Notes: generated from the letters alone by a model not told the origin. 64,000 nt of DNA from Clostridia bacterium (GCA_017631085.1 JAGBTY010000023.1:49142-113141); one strand, 5' to 3'; positions 15,407-24,037 are shown, counted from the first letter of the stretch. Numbers and translations: made by a program.

Positions 15407-17910
15407 AACTTTCCTTTTCCACAAGAGGATGGCCGAACCTTTCCTTTGAGGAGATGCTTGAAGTAGCCATAGATATGGGCTTTTCGGGCATTGAGGTATA
15501 TAACCTTGCAAAATTTGATCCGCTCACGGAAAAAGGCGGGCCGTTCCATAAATACAACACCGCTGCTACCGTCCGTCAGTTAAGAGAAAAAGGACTTTCT
15601 ATTCCATGCTTTGATACTTCTCTTGATATTTCCTTTGACGAAAATGCAGCATCGACAGTTAAAGATCTTATAGAGATCGCGCATAATGCAAGAGTTCCAT
15701 ACGTCGTAGTATGTGCTTTACACGACAATGAGGAAGCAGTGTATTCCGCACTCACCGAGCTTTTGCCTATCGCTACCGATAAAAACGTAAGCGTTTTGAT
15801 AAAAACAAGCGGTATCTATTCCGATACCTTCAGACTCCGTGACATGCTCGATCATTTTGCCAGCGATAACCTTGCGGCTCTGTGGGATGTTCACCATCCT
15901 TACAGAGACCACGGCGAATCGGGCGACCAGACCATAAAAAATCTTGGTGCCTACGTAGCTCACGTTCATTTGCGTGATTCGGATAACGACGGTGCGTATC
16001 AGCTTATTGGCGAGGGCACTATGCCGATTGAAGACGTAATGCGCGCGCTTTCTTCTGTAAACTACGACTCATTCATTTCTCTTGAATGGAAGCCCGAATG
16101 GCTTGAGGATCTTCAGGACCCCCAGATCATTTTCCCGCATTTCGTAAATTATATGTCACATTTTCATTCAACAAGAGATATGAAAAAGAGCCTTTATTTC
16201 AACCACGACGGCACGGGACAGTACATTTGGAAAAAGGACGAACTTATTGATCTCACCTTCTCCGAGGTGCTTGACAGAGTTGCTGACGAATTTCCCGATC
16301 AATACTGCTTCAAGTATACGACGCTTGACTATACCCGTACCTATTCACAGTTCCGCGAGGATGTAGACCGCTTTGCAAGGGCGCTCGTTTCTCTCGGTGT
16401 AAAGGCAGGCTCGAAGGTCGCTGTTTGGGCAACAAATCTTCCCGCATGGTATATAACCTTCTGGGCAACTACAAAGATAGGTGCAGTTCTCGTTACCGTC
16501 AACACCGCTTATAAGATCCACGAAGCAGAATATCTGTTGAGACAGTCCGATACCCACACTCTCGTTATGATAGAGAGCTGTCTTGACTCAAATTACAGGG
16601 AGATAATCAACACTCTCTGCCCCGAACTTAAAGATACAGCCCCGGGTGAGCCGCTCCACGCAAAAAAGCTCCCCTTCCTTCGCAATGTCATAACTGTTGG
16701 ATTCAAGCAGGAAGGAAGTCTCACCTTTGACGAAGCTATGGCACGATATAAGCTCGTAAGTCGTGAGCAGGTTGCAAGAATGGCAGCTGCCGTAAAGCCC
16801 AGCGATGTTTGCAATATGCAGTACACCTCGGGTACAACGGGATTCCCCAAGGGAGTTATGCTCACTCACTACAACGTAGTAAATAACGGAAAATGTATCG
16901 GTGACCGTATGGGACTTTCTACGGCTGACCGCATGATGATACAAGTGCCCATGTTCCACTGCTTCGGAATGACTTTGTCCATGACCTCGTCTATGACACA
17001 CGGCACTACCATGTGCCCCATGCCCTATTTCTCGGCAAAATCTTCTTTAGCTTGTATCAATCAGGAAAAAATAACCTGCTTCAACGGTGTACCTACAATG
17101 TTTATCGCAATGTTCAATCACCCGAACTACAAAGATACCGACTTTTCTCATATGAGAACGGGTATCATGGCAGGCTCGGGCTGTCCTCCCGAACTCATGA
17201 GACGCGCCGCACGCCCCGATGAAATGAATATGACGGGGATCGTCAGTGTCTACGGTCAGACAGAGTGTGCTCCGGGAAATACCATGAGCTCTTGGACAGA
17301 TCCTCTTGACGTCCGCACCGAAACCGTTGGCTGCGCGTTCCCTCACGTAATGTGCAAAATTATTGATCCCGAAACAGGACTGGAGGTAGCTCCCGGAGTA
17401 AACGGTGAGTTCTGCGCAAAGGGCTATAACACCATGAAGGGCTACTACAAAATGCCCGCCGCAACTAAAGAGACGATCGACGAAGACGGCTGGTTACATT
17501 CAGGTGACCTCGCTTGTTGCGACGAAAATGGAAATTATAAGATAACAGGACGCCTTAAGGATATGATAATCCGTGGCGGTGAGAATATCTATCCCAAAGA
17601 GATAGAAGAGTTTATTTATACTCACCCGATGACAAAGGACGTTCAGGTAATCGGCGTTCCCGATAAAAAATACGGTGAGGAGATAATGGCTTGTATCATT
17701 CTCAAAGAACCTGGAAGTGTCACCGTTGAGGAAATGAGCAACTACATTAAATCAAGTATGGCAAGGCACAAGGTCCCCAAATATATAGAATTTGTGGAAA
17801 GCTTCCCCATGAATGCCGCAGGAAAGGTCCTCAAATATAAAATGAGGCAGGATGCCGCAGAGCGTCTCGGTCTCGTTGGCGACGGTGCGGACACCGCATC
17901 ACCTAAATAA
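15403..17910 (+). CDS. Fusion of xylose-isomerase-like TIM barrel and acyl-CoA ligase
   Basis: This is an 835-residue two-module protein. Residues about 1-265 form an AP-endonuclease-2/xylose-isomerase-like TIM barrel (opening MKLSFSTRGWPN), with metal-ligand candidates D162/H165 in WDVHHPYRDH, H187/H189 in HVHLRD and E228 in LEWKPEW. Residues about 285-825 form a complete FadD-like acyl-CoA ligase with YTSGTTGFPKG (474-484), YGQTE, WLHSGDLA, GRLKDMIIRGGENIYPKEIEE and the catalytic lysine region NAAGKVLKYKM. The start overlaps the LeuA-like stop (ATGA), so it is under leucine T-box control. By context the ligase may activate isovalerate, the precursor acid for leucine by reductive carboxylation. 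What the barrel does is unknown. Confidence 0.88.
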   Translation: MKLSFSTRGWPNLSFEEMLEVAIDMGFSGIEVYNLAKFDPLTEKGGPFHKYNTAATVRQLREKGLSIPCFDTSLDISFDENAASTVKDLIEIAHNARVPYVVVCALHDNEEAVYSALTELLPIATDKNVSVLIKTSGIYSDTFRLRDMLDHFASDNLAALWDVHHPYRDHGESGDQTIKNLGAYVAHVHLRDSDNDGAYQLIGEGTMPIEDVMRALSSVNYDSFISLEWKPEWLEDLQDPQIIFPHFVNYMSHFHSTRDMKKSLYFNHDGTGQYIWKKDELIDLTFSEVLDRVADEFPDQYCFKYTTLDYTRTYSQFREDVDRFARALVSLGVKAGSKVAVWATNLPAWYITFWATTKIGAVLVTVNTAYKIHEAEYLLRQSDTHTLVMIESCLDSNYREIINTLCPELKDTAPGEPLHAKKLPFLRNVITVGFKQEGSLTFDEAMARYKLVSREQVARMAAAVKPSDVCNMQYTSGTTGFPKGVMLTHYNVVNNGKCIGDRMGLSTADRMMIQVPMFHCFGMTLSMTSSMTHGTTMCPMPYFSAKSSLACINQEKITCFNGVPTMFIAMFNHPNYKDTDFSHMRTGIMAGSGCPPELMRRAARPDEMNMTGIVSVYGQTECAPGNTMSSWTDPLDVRTETVGCAFPHVMCKIIDPETGLEVAPGVNGEFCAKGYNTMKGYYKMPAATKETIDEDGWLHSGDLACCDENGNYKITGRLKDMIIRGGENIYPKEIEEFIYTHPMTKDVQVIGVPDKKYGEEIMACIILKEPGSVTVEEMSNYIKSSMARHKVPKYIEFVESFPMNAAGKVLKYKMRQDAAERLGLVGDGADTASPK

Positions 17911-17916
17911 AAACAA

Positions 17917-17957
17917 AACCGCTTACTTCTTTTTTGGAAGTAGGCGGTTATTTTTAT
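17917..17957. terminator. Bidirectional terminator
   Basis: A 13-bp stem (17917-17929 with 17937-17949, one G-U) lies between convergent genes, with T-rich sequence on both sides. Confidence 0.85.
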
Positions 17958-18442
17958 TATTCTATAAATCTGAAAAGGTAGAATAGCTCCGTACCGTTTT
18001 TGGCAAGTCCCATACAAACAAAGCCCTTTTTTTCATAAAGTGTCTGTGCGCGCACGTTGGCGACATGAGTCGTAAGCTGTATTCCGCCCTTCCCCGTCTC
18101 CCGTATTTTTTCTATGGCAAAGTCAACAAGTATTCCCCCAAGTCCTTCTCCACGAAGATCGTCTCGCACAGCAAGTCCAAGAACGGGAATTGAAGTATTG
18201 AAATCAAGGAAGAAAACGTAACCTATCATTTCACCCTCATACATCGCCACCCAATATCTTCTGGTGGTATCAGGACGGGCAATATATTTGAGAACTCCGC
18301 GTCTGTTATAATCGCGACGGTTAAAAAATGCTCTCGACTCTCCTCCCATAAGGTCGAAGAAGGAATTTATCATTTTTTCATCCTCCGCACCTATCTCACG
18401 GAAAACTATGTTTTTCGTTTCTGCTTTCATATCTTTCTCCAT
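17957..18442 (-). CDS. GNAT-family N-acetyltransferase
   Basis: This 161-residue protein has the GNAT fold order: VAMYEGEMIGYVFF (beta strands), VLGLAVRDDLRGEGLGGILVDFA (acetyl-CoA-binding segment with R-G-x-G-L-G) and NVRAQTLYEKKGF near residues 128-140. The substrate cannot be inferred. ATG at 18442 has GGGGAGG upstream at good spacing; a second ATG four codons in also has GGAG. It ends convergently with the ligase fusion gene and follows the methyltransferase gene on the same strand by 24 bases, so it may be the last gene of the TetR-headed operon. Confidence 0.85.
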   Translation of the reverse strand: MEKDMKAETKNIVFREIGAEDEKMINSFFDLMGGESRAFFNRRDYNRRGVLKYIARPDTTRRYWVAMYEGEMIGYVFFLDFNTSIPVLGLAVRDDLRGEGLGGILVDFAIEKIRETGKGGIQLTTHVANVRAQTLYEKKGFVCMGLAKNGTELFYLFRFIE

Positions 18443-18466
18443 AAAAATCCTCCCCTATTGATCTTA

Positions 18467-19132
18467 TTACCAAACAAAAGGAACGAGTCTGTATCTTACA
18501 TGTTTTTTATATTCCGCATATCCGTCAAGTCCTTCTTCAAGTACCTTTTCCTCATTCAGTATCCTCACGATAAACAAAGGTATATACGGCAAAAAACAAA
18601 GAAGCGACCACCACGAGCCAAGGACTACAGGTATTGAGAGAAACAGCCAAAGCGTTACCGCATACATAGGATGACGAACTATACCGTAAAGTCCCGTATC
18701 CACTACACTTTGATCCTCCTGAACCTCAACAGTTCTTGAAAGATACGCGTTTTCTCTCATTACCTCGGCATAGAGCACATAGGAAAGAAGCAATATAAAT
18801 GAAGCTGTTATTACTGCCCAAGTAGGAACGCGTGACCAACCGAAGCGAAAATCGAGTCCTGCAACAACAAAGCCGCATATAAACAAAAGGCCCGAAATGG
18901 CAACCACTCCCCTTTGAGTCTTTTCCTCCTCTTTGGCATTAAGCCGTTTTTCAAGAAGATCCGGTGCTTTCACAAGCAGAACGATACCAAGAATAACCAT
19001 AGGTATAAAAAGCAAAGCAATAAAAAGCCATGCGTTCATATATTCAAAGCTCCACGCTGAAATAAACAAAAAAGCGCCGACAAGTAAAAGTCCGGAAATA
19101 AATTTTACCAATGCACTAAATAACAGCTTCAC
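18467..19132 (-). CDS. Isoprenylcysteine carboxyl methyltransferase-like membrane protein
   Basis: This 221-residue integral membrane protein has about five or six hydrophobic spans and the hallmark GLYGIVRHPMYA near residues 148-160 followed by LNEEKVLEEGLDGYAEYKKHVRYRLVP. This is the SAM-binding C-terminal region of the ICMT/phospholipid methyltransferase family. Bacterial members methylate lipids or unknown substrates; the target here is not known. The start codon is GTG at 19132 with CGGAGG upstream. It follows the ABC permease gene by 19 bases and may be in the same TetR-led operon. Confidence 0.85.
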   Translation of the reverse strand: MKLLFSALVKFISGLLLVGAFLFISAWSFEYMNAWLFIALLFIPMVILGIVLLVKAPDLLEKRLNAKEEEKTQRGVVAISGLLFICGFVVAGLDFRFGWSRVPTWAVITASFILLLSYVLYAEVMRENAYLSRTVEVQEDQSVVDTGLYGIVRHPMYAVTLWLFLSIPVVLGSWWSLLCFLPYIPLFIVRILNEEKVLEEGLDGYAEYKKHVRYRLVPFVW

Positions 19133-19151
19133 AAAACACCTCCGAAAAAGA

Positions 19152-19883
19152 TTACTGCTTTTTCATTTGTCTCAAAAAGAGCATTACCGCTGCTGTAAGA
19201 GACACGACAGCATATCCGAGCACCCACCATATGTGAGGAAATATACCTGAAATATCTCCCAAAAGAGCCGCGCGTTCCATTTCCACCGCGTGAACAAAAG
19301 TAAGTGAATACGCTATTTTCTTAAACACTCCTCCAACAAGCTCGAGGTCAAACCAAGTGCCCGACAGCCATGCCGAAAGGTTGGTAAGAAGCGCTCCGCA
19401 TATTCCCCCCACCTGCTTATCGTTAAGTATACTTCCAAAAAGCAGACCGAGAGATATAAACAAAATCGAGATAGGTATTGAGAAAGCTATGGCAAGAAGA
19501 ATATTTAATGTTACTTCAAGCCCGAGGATCATCGCAAACACGTAGCAAATGATTCCCTGCGCTACAGCTATGGGAATTATCGGCAAGGTATAGCCGAGTA
19601 TAAAATCAAGTGGTGTAAGCGGCGTTGTATATAATCTTTGCAAGAGCGAGCTGCCTCTGTCCTTTGATATGAGAGTTGCCGAAAAAAGTGTCATAAAGGA
19701 AAACCCGAAAACGACGATTCCCGGTGTCAGATGTCCTATCTCAAAAAGCTCAACTGGAATATTAGCCTGTATGGCACTTAAAAGTAAGATCAGAACTATA
19801 GGGAATCCGAGTCCAAAACACAAATTTAAGGGGTCGCGGATAATTTCCTTGAAATTTCTTTTTGCAAAGGTAAGCATTTTCAT
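19152..19883 (-). CDS. ABC-2 type transporter permease
   Basis: This 243-residue membrane protein has about six transmembrane segments and the ABC-2 pattern: a short cytoplasmic N-terminus (FAKRNFKEIIRDPLNLCFGLGFP), then SFMTLFSATLISKDRGSSLLQRLYTTPLTPLDF before the central spans. It is the membrane partner of the ATPase encoded immediately upstream; their genes overlap by 4 bases. With the TetR gene ahead, a role in drug or lipid export is plausible, but the substrate is unknown. Confidence 0.9.
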   Translation of the reverse strand: MKMLTFAKRNFKEIIRDPLNLCFGLGFPIVLILLLSAIQANIPVELFEIGHLTPGIVVFGFSFMTLFSATLISKDRGSSLLQRLYTTPLTPLDFILGYTLPIIPIAVAQGIICYVFAMILGLEVTLNILLAIAFSIPISILFISLGLLFGSILNDKQVGGICGALLTNLSAWLSGTWFDLELVGGVFKKIAYSLTFVHAVEMERAALLGDISGIFPHIWWVLGYAVVSLTAAVMLFLRQMKKQ

Positions 19884-20608
19884 TTCGTATCCCCCCTTAC
19901 TATACGGACAAAAGCTGCTTCAAAATTATCTGTTCCAGCCACTTCCTTTATTTTTTCGGCTGTATCGCAAATAAGCAGTTTTCCGTCCTTCATGATTGCG
20001 ATGCGATCGGACAAGGATTCCGCTTCCTCCATATAGTGAGTAGTCAGAATGATAGTCACTCTGCCTTTGAGTGAACGGATAATATCCCATAGGTCGCTTC
20101 TCGCAAGAACATCAAGACCGAGAGTAGGCTCGTCAAGGAAAAGTATCTTCGGCTCACTGATAAGCGCCATTGCAATACTGAGTCTTCTCTGCCAACCACC
20201 CGACAGCTTTCCTGCTTTTCTGCCGATGATATCCTTGAGTCCCAGAATCTCGGTAAGCTCCTTTATCTTCTCCTCCCGTTTATCACGGCTAAAGCCGTGT
20301 ACTCCGCACATAAGCTCAAGATTTTCTCGGACAGACAACCCCGAAGCAACAGCCGTTTCTTGCGGAGAAACCGCTATAATTGATTTTACTGCCGAGCTTT
20401 CTCGACGAATGCTTTTACCGAGCAGATACGCGTCTCCCTCTGTTGGAACTGTCAAGCAGGAAAGTATCTTTATGGTCGTTGTCTTTCCCGCACCGTTTAC
20501 TCCCAAAAGTGAGAAAAGCTCCCCCTCTTCAATACTTAAAGATAACTTGTCCACCGCAGTAACGTCGCGGTAGAGTTTTGTAAGTCCTTCTATACGGATA
20601 GCGCTCAT
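19880..20608 (-). CDS. ABC transporter ATP-binding protein (DrrA/CcmA type)
   Basis: This 242-residue ATPase has Walker A GVNGAGKTTT, Q-loop SPQETAVASG, signature LSGGWQRRLS and Walker B ILFLDEPTLGLD, with the H-loop in LTTHYMEEAE. It powers the ABC-2 permease encoded just downstream. ATG at 20608 has GGAGG upstream and overlaps the TGA of the TetR gene (ATGA); a longer in-frame extension runs inside tetR and is not supported. The coupling tetR-ATPase-permease suggests the regulator controls its own exporter. Confidence 0.93.
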   Translation of the reverse strand: MSAIRIEGLTKLYRDVTAVDKLSLSIEEGELFSLLGVNGAGKTTTIKILSCLTVPTEGDAYLLGKSIRRESSAVKSIIAVSPQETAVASGLSVRENLELMCGVHGFSRDKREEKIKELTEILGLKDIIGRKAGKLSGGWQRRLSIAMALISEPKILFLDEPTLGLDVLARSDLWDIIRSLKGRVTIILTTHYMEEAESLSDRIAIMKDGKLLICDTAEKIKEVAGTDNFEAAFVRIVRGDTK

Positions 20609-21177
20609 TTTACTTCCTCCAAAGACACATGTCTTGCACGAATTCCTTGATATATGTCTGTCACCATATCGCTGATAAGCTCCCATTCAAGCGGCAAAAA
20701 AGAGGTAGCAAGTATCGTTCCGATACCGTGAACGAACACCCATAATTCCATGTGCATAAGCTTTGCCTTTTCAGGTGACACCCGGTTTGCCTCCATTATC
20801 ATTTGTACCGATTCTTCAAAATCGGGTGACGATGGAGACGTATCCTCGTCTGTTCTGTCACACATAAATAAAAGCTTAAAAAGCTCCTTTTCCTCCTTGG
20901 CAAATCGGATATATGCCATACCAAAAGCCTTGTATCTCGGATACTTTCCACTCTCACATTCTTTTTTTATGAAATCAAGATAAAGCTCGTATGCGGCAGA
21001 GACGGTCGCTTCATAAAGCTCCTCCATTGTGGAAAAATTAGAGAAAACGGGCTGTGTTGAGCAATTAAGCTCTGAAGCAATATTTCTTGCGTTTATAGCA
21101 CCCTCTCCATTTTTTCTCAACAAATCAAGTGCCGTTTTTATAATATCTTCTTTCGTTATTTTAACCTTAGGCGGCAT
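20605..21177 (-). CDS. TetR-family transcriptional regulator
   Basis: This 190-residue protein has an N-terminal TetR helix-turn-helix (about 8-55: ITKEDIIKTALDLLRKNG...INARNIASELNCSTQPVFSNFSTMEELYEA) and a helical C-terminal ligand domain. It is the first gene of the exporter operon, with AAGGAG before its ATG. Its promoter contains two adjacent 14-base direct repeats that overlap the start-site region and are the probable operator. It most likely represses the operon until an inducer (probably the exported compound) binds. Confidence 0.92.
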   Translation of the reverse strand: MPPKVKITKEDIIKTALDLLRKNGEGAINARNIASELNCSTQPVFSNFSTMEELYEATVSAAYELYLDFIKKECESGKYPRYKAFGMAYIRFAKEEKELFKLLFMCDRTDEDTSPSSPDFEESVQMIMEANRVSPEKAKLMHMELWVFVHGIGTILATSFLPLEWELISDMVTDIYQGIRARHVSLEEVK

Positions 21178-21192
21178 ATCGAGCTCCTTAAT

Positions 21193-21220
21193 ATATCATT
21201 TGTTATATATCGCTTGTTAT
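21193..21220 (-). promoter_or_regulatory. Tandem 14-bp repeats, probable TetR operator
   Basis: On the plus strand, 21193-21206 (ATATCATTTGTTAT) and 21207-21220 (ATATCGCTTGTTAT) are adjacent near-identical copies just downstream of the -10 box of the tetR promoter. Binding there would block transcription start. The assignment is by position. Confidence 0.55.
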
Positions 21221-21247
21221 TATATCATGAATGTTTATTGTTGTCAA
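21219..21247 (-). promoter_or_regulatory. Sigma-A promoter of the tetR-ABC operon
   Basis: TTGACA (21247-21242), a 17-base spacer and TATAAT (21224-21219) on the minus strand. Confidence 0.88.
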
Positions 21248-21275
21248 TAGCTTTTTCTGATATTAATAAAATTCA

Positions 21276-21301
21276 AAGGGGCTGTGACAGCCCCTTTTTT
21301 T
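21276..21301. terminator. Terminator hairpin after the split-barrel flavoprotein gene
   Basis: GGGGCTG/CAGCCCC hairpin near 21279-21294. The long T tract is on the plus-strand side; on the minus strand, where the gene ends, the sequence is only moderately T-rich. Confidence 0.6.
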
Positions 21302-21302
21302 G

Positions 21303-21803
21303 TTATTCATCATTCTTTTTAGGTATCGGTCGTTTCTTTGCGGTAAACTCTGAAACGTTTATTTTTATAACTGTGACTACCGACACCATTCTGTCGTTAA
21401 ATTCAAAATCCTTGCCCGTCTGCGTTTTCATAAGTATAGAAAGAGCTTTCTTTTTGCCATCTGCGTCCTCAATAAGCTCGGCTTCCCCCTCTCCCATTAC
21501 CGACGAATATCCGATTCCATAATGGCAGGCAGTCCTTCCCTCAAAGGGTACTATATCGGTGTCTATTTCGACGAACACCCTCGGGTTTACTCTTAATATA
21601 TCGAGCTTTCTGCCTGATTTCGCGCCGTGAAGATATAGTGTCAGCTTACCGTCCTCAAGAGTGTAGCCATAATTCATCGGCACAACGTATGGCATGTTGC
21701 CGTCTATCATTCCGACGTGTACTACCTTTGCGCTATCAAGAATACCGATGATCTCTTCTATATCGGTAACCTCTCGCTCTCTTCTTGTCATTCCCTTTTT
21801 CAT
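21303..21803 (-). CDS. Pyridoxamine 5'-phosphate oxidase-like FMN-binding protein (NimA-like)
   Basis: This 166-residue protein has a split-barrel flavin-binding fold. It opens MRRxxREVTDIEEIIGIL-like (TRREREVTDIEEI), then GNMPYVVPMNYGY, LYLHGAKSGRKLDILR and CHYGIGYSSVMGEGEAEL, typical of the NimA-like pyridoxamine 5'-phosphate oxidase family. Members bind FMN and reduce or bind various small molecules; the substrate is unknown. The start at 21803 has GAGG upstream. It is the last gene of a minus-strand series with ApbE, a NusG-domain-II protein and a Gx transporter, all connected to flavins or redox. Confidence 0.85.
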   Translation of the reverse strand: MKKGMTRREREVTDIEEIIGILDSAKVVHVGMIDGNMPYVVPMNYGYTLEDGKLTLYLHGAKSGRKLDILRVNPRVFVEIDTDIVPFEGRTACHYGIGYSSVMGEGEAELIEDADGKKKALSILMKTQTGKDFEFNDRMVSVVTVIKINVSEFTAKKRPIPKKNDE

Positions 21804-21817
21804 GTCCTTTACCTCTG

Positions 21818-22342
21818 CTATATATTTGATATTTTTTTGATATTTTTATTTTGGAGCGTCATCGAGGCTATGACTCCCACTAAAAGTCCCGCTATAGCGC
21901 CCGCTATAATAAGAACAGGCAGATAGAAAGCTATTCTTATCTCATCTGTCAGAAACACCGCAATGATAAGCTGTCCTATATTATGAGCGACACCACCGAC
22001 AATTCCCACACCTGTGGCGGTAATACCTCTGATACGTCTTATCAGCATCATTACCACAAGGCTCAATGCTCCCCCCGCAAGACTGTAGGCTATGGATACC
22101 GTATTTCCGAAAAGTATTCCTGAAAGCACTATCCTAACGAGATTTATCACAGCTGCGGGAAATGCTCCGAAAAGCTCAAGAATAGTCAGTGGAACAATGT
22201 TTGCAAGACCTGCTTTTATTCCGTAAATACCAATGGGCAACGGCAAAAGATGCTCGATATATCCGAAGACCATAGCAACAGCTGTCATGATTCCGTAAAC
22301 CGCCACTCTATGAGAGGCAGAACGCATGTTCATTTTTTTCAT
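21818..22342 (-). CDS. Gx transporter family membrane protein
   Basis: This 174-residue membrane protein has about five spans and conserved segments AVAMVFGYIEHLLP, GIKAGLANIVPLTILE and LVRIVLSGILFGN, and GIVGGVAHNIGQL near residue 115. These are features of the family annotated as Gx transporter (formerly heptaprenyl diphosphate synthase component I), which resembles ECF S-components. It is directly downstream of the NusG-domain-II gene and ApbE. As I recall, this same trio occurs in flavin-based extracellular electron transfer loci and next to Rnf genes. The substrate is unknown. Confidence 0.85.
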   Translation of the reverse strand: MKKMNMRSASHRVAVYGIMTAVAMVFGYIEHLLPLPIGIYGIKAGLANIVPLTILELFGAFPAAVINLVRIVLSGILFGNTVSIAYSLAGGALSLVVMMLIRRIRGITATGVGIVGGVAHNIGQLIIAVFLTDEIRIAFYLPVLIIAGAIAGLLVGVIASMTLQNKNIKKISNI

Positions 22343-22356
22343 ATCGCTCGACCCTT

Positions 22357-22728
22357 CTATTTATTGTTTATGCTGACCGTCAGCCTGTGAGGCAGACAAA
22401 CGACCGTTTTAAGCTCGGTAGCTTCCCCGCTCTTTACGCATATTTTGTCAGGGCAGTCGGATTCCTTTACGTATACTTTTCCGTCCTCCACCACCACGAG
22501 ATTATATCCTCTTTCGGTCTTCACCTCAAGTACCGTATCCTCGTCAAGAGAAAGGGTCGCATACTCTTCCCCATCAACCGTCACCACGACCGTTTTACCC
22601 CTGGCATTAAACATAATACCGAATAAAACCAGGGCGACAACAGACACGGCTACTAAAGAGACGAGTATCAAAATGTCTGTCCGACCAATTATTTTCTTTT
22701 TTCCTTCGTTGTTTTTTTTCATACCCAT
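22357..22728 (-). CDS. NusG domain II-containing membrane-anchored protein
   Basis: This 123-residue protein has one N-terminal membrane span (about residues 19-40) and an extracytoplasmic NusG-domain-II-like beta domain with the signature ESDCPDKICVKSG and VVCLPHRLTV near the C-terminus. The two conserved Cys of DCPDKIC and the Cys of CLPH are intact. The family is small, of unknown biochemical role, and usually sits beside ApbE and a Gx transporter, as here. The start at 22728 has GGAAAG upstream; an ATG two codons later is also possible. Confidence 0.85.
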   Translation of the reverse strand: MGMKKNNEGKKKIIGRTDILILVSLVAVSVVALVLFGIMFNARGKTVVVTVDGEEYATLSLDEDTVLEVKTERGYNLVVVEDGKVYVKESDCPDKICVKSGEATELKTVVCLPHRLTVSINNK

Positions 22729-22746
22729 ATTTCTCTTTCCAAAGTC

Positions 22747-23823
22747 TTAAGAAACGGTATAAGACTCGAATCCCTCCGAAAAGATAATTTCACCGCCCAC
22801 GGTTATCCATATAGCTTCCACTCCGACGGTTGACTCGACAAGCTCTTTCCCATCGGATAGATCCATTGAGAAAAGTGCCGTAGAAAACCCATCGCAAAGA
22901 GTTGAAGAGCTGCCGATAACGCTTACCGACAAAAAGTTATTTTCGGGGTAAAGCGAATCGGGAGATATTATATGGTGATATATCTTTCCATCAAGCTCAA
23001 AATATCTCTGATATGAGCCGCTTGTAACTAACGACATGTCCGTTATATCAACCGATTTAGGAAGAGCGAGAGAAATATCCTTCGTATGCTCAAAATAAGC
23101 CGTTGGATCTTCTATACCCGATAGCCATGGCTCATCAGTCTTTTTTCGCTCGGTCTCTCCCTTGTGTCCGCGAGAGACGACATTTCCGCCGAGACTTATC
23201 AAAAAGCTATGATACCCCGCATCCGAAAGTGCCTCTGCGATCCTGTCAGCCGCATAACCCTTTCCGATAGCCCCTCCGTCAAGCTTCATATCACAGTCGG
23301 TAAATCTAACGGTCAAATTGTCAGTATCAAGAACGAGGCATGATATGTCGGTATGCTTCGCAGCCTCATTCAGTTCATTATCGTTTGGCAGGTATTTTTC
23401 CTCTTCACTACTCTCACGAGCCTCATGCCAGAGCGAAGTTACAGCACCAAATGCAATATTTGTGTATCCATGTGTCGTCTCTTCTATTTTTTTCGCTTCA
23501 AGAAGAAAATCCATAAGCTCACGGGAAACTTCAACTTTCTCCCCGGCAGCCTGATCGTTAAGACTTGCAAGATTCACAAGGCCGTCGTATTTCTCGTAAA
23601 TATTCAGAAGCTTATGGTACTTCTCTGCTTCGGACTCAAAGATCTCGGCAAAAGAATTAAATTCTTCCTTTGAGGACGCGTATACAGTAAAAGACGAATA
23701 AGTATCAAAATAATCGAAATACCCACTTGAATATGCCCGAAGAACACCGCAAGAAGAAAAGCAGAACACTGGCAAAATCATGCCCATTACAACTAAAATA
23801 GAAACAAGTCCCTTTTTCGCCAT
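22747..23823 (-). CDS. apbE: FAD:protein FMN transferase lipoprotein (ApbE family)
   Basis: This 358-residue lipoprotein attaches FMN covalently to a threonine of extracytoplasmic flavoproteins, using FAD. It has a signal with the lipobox FSSC (Cys about residue 25), DYFDTYSSFTVYA, NIAFGAVTSLW, LDGGAIGKGYAADRI and SLGGNVVSRG, followed by YHHIISPDS, matching ApbE. ATG at 23823 is chosen because AAAGGA lies upstream; a TTG start 9 codons earlier is possible but weaker. It heads the flavin cluster. No FMN acceptor motif protein (for example an FMN-binding-domain protein or RnfG) is encoded in the window. Confidence 0.92.
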   Translation of the reverse strand: MAKKGLVSILVVMGMILPVFCFSSCGVLRAYSSGYFDYFDTYSSFTVYASSKEEFNSFAEIFESEAEKYHKLLNIYEKYDGLVNLASLNDQAAGEKVEVSRELMDFLLEAKKIEETTHGYTNIAFGAVTSLWHEARESSEEEKYLPNDNELNEAAKHTDISCLVLDTDNLTVRFTDCDMKLDGGAIGKGYAADRIAEALSDAGYHSFLISLGGNVVSRGHKGETERKKTDEPWLSGIEDPTAYFEHTKDISLALPKSVDITDMSLVTSGSYQRYFELDGKIYHHIISPDSLYPENNFLSVSVIGSSSTLCDGFSTALFSMDLSDGKELVESTVGVEAIWITVGGEIIFSEGFESYTVS

Positions 23824-23971
23824 TTCGCCCTGTCCTTTCATTTCGTCCAATATATATCAAGTATAACATAAATAATAAAAAAAAGCAATAAATCATTTAA
23901 ATTTAACTTTAAAATACAAATAATGAGGTAAAGTTATCTCTTAAAAGTAGAATTAAAATTCTAAATATTCA

Positions 23972-24000
23972 TGGACAAATAAAAAAATATATGTTATACT
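23972..24000 (+). promoter_or_regulatory. Promoter of the GH38 gene
   Basis: TGGACA (23972-23977), a 17-base spacer and TATACT (23995-24000), close to consensus. Confidence 0.75.
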
Positions 24001-24037
24001 AATTATATATTATATATTTTCAAAAAGGAGTTTTTAA

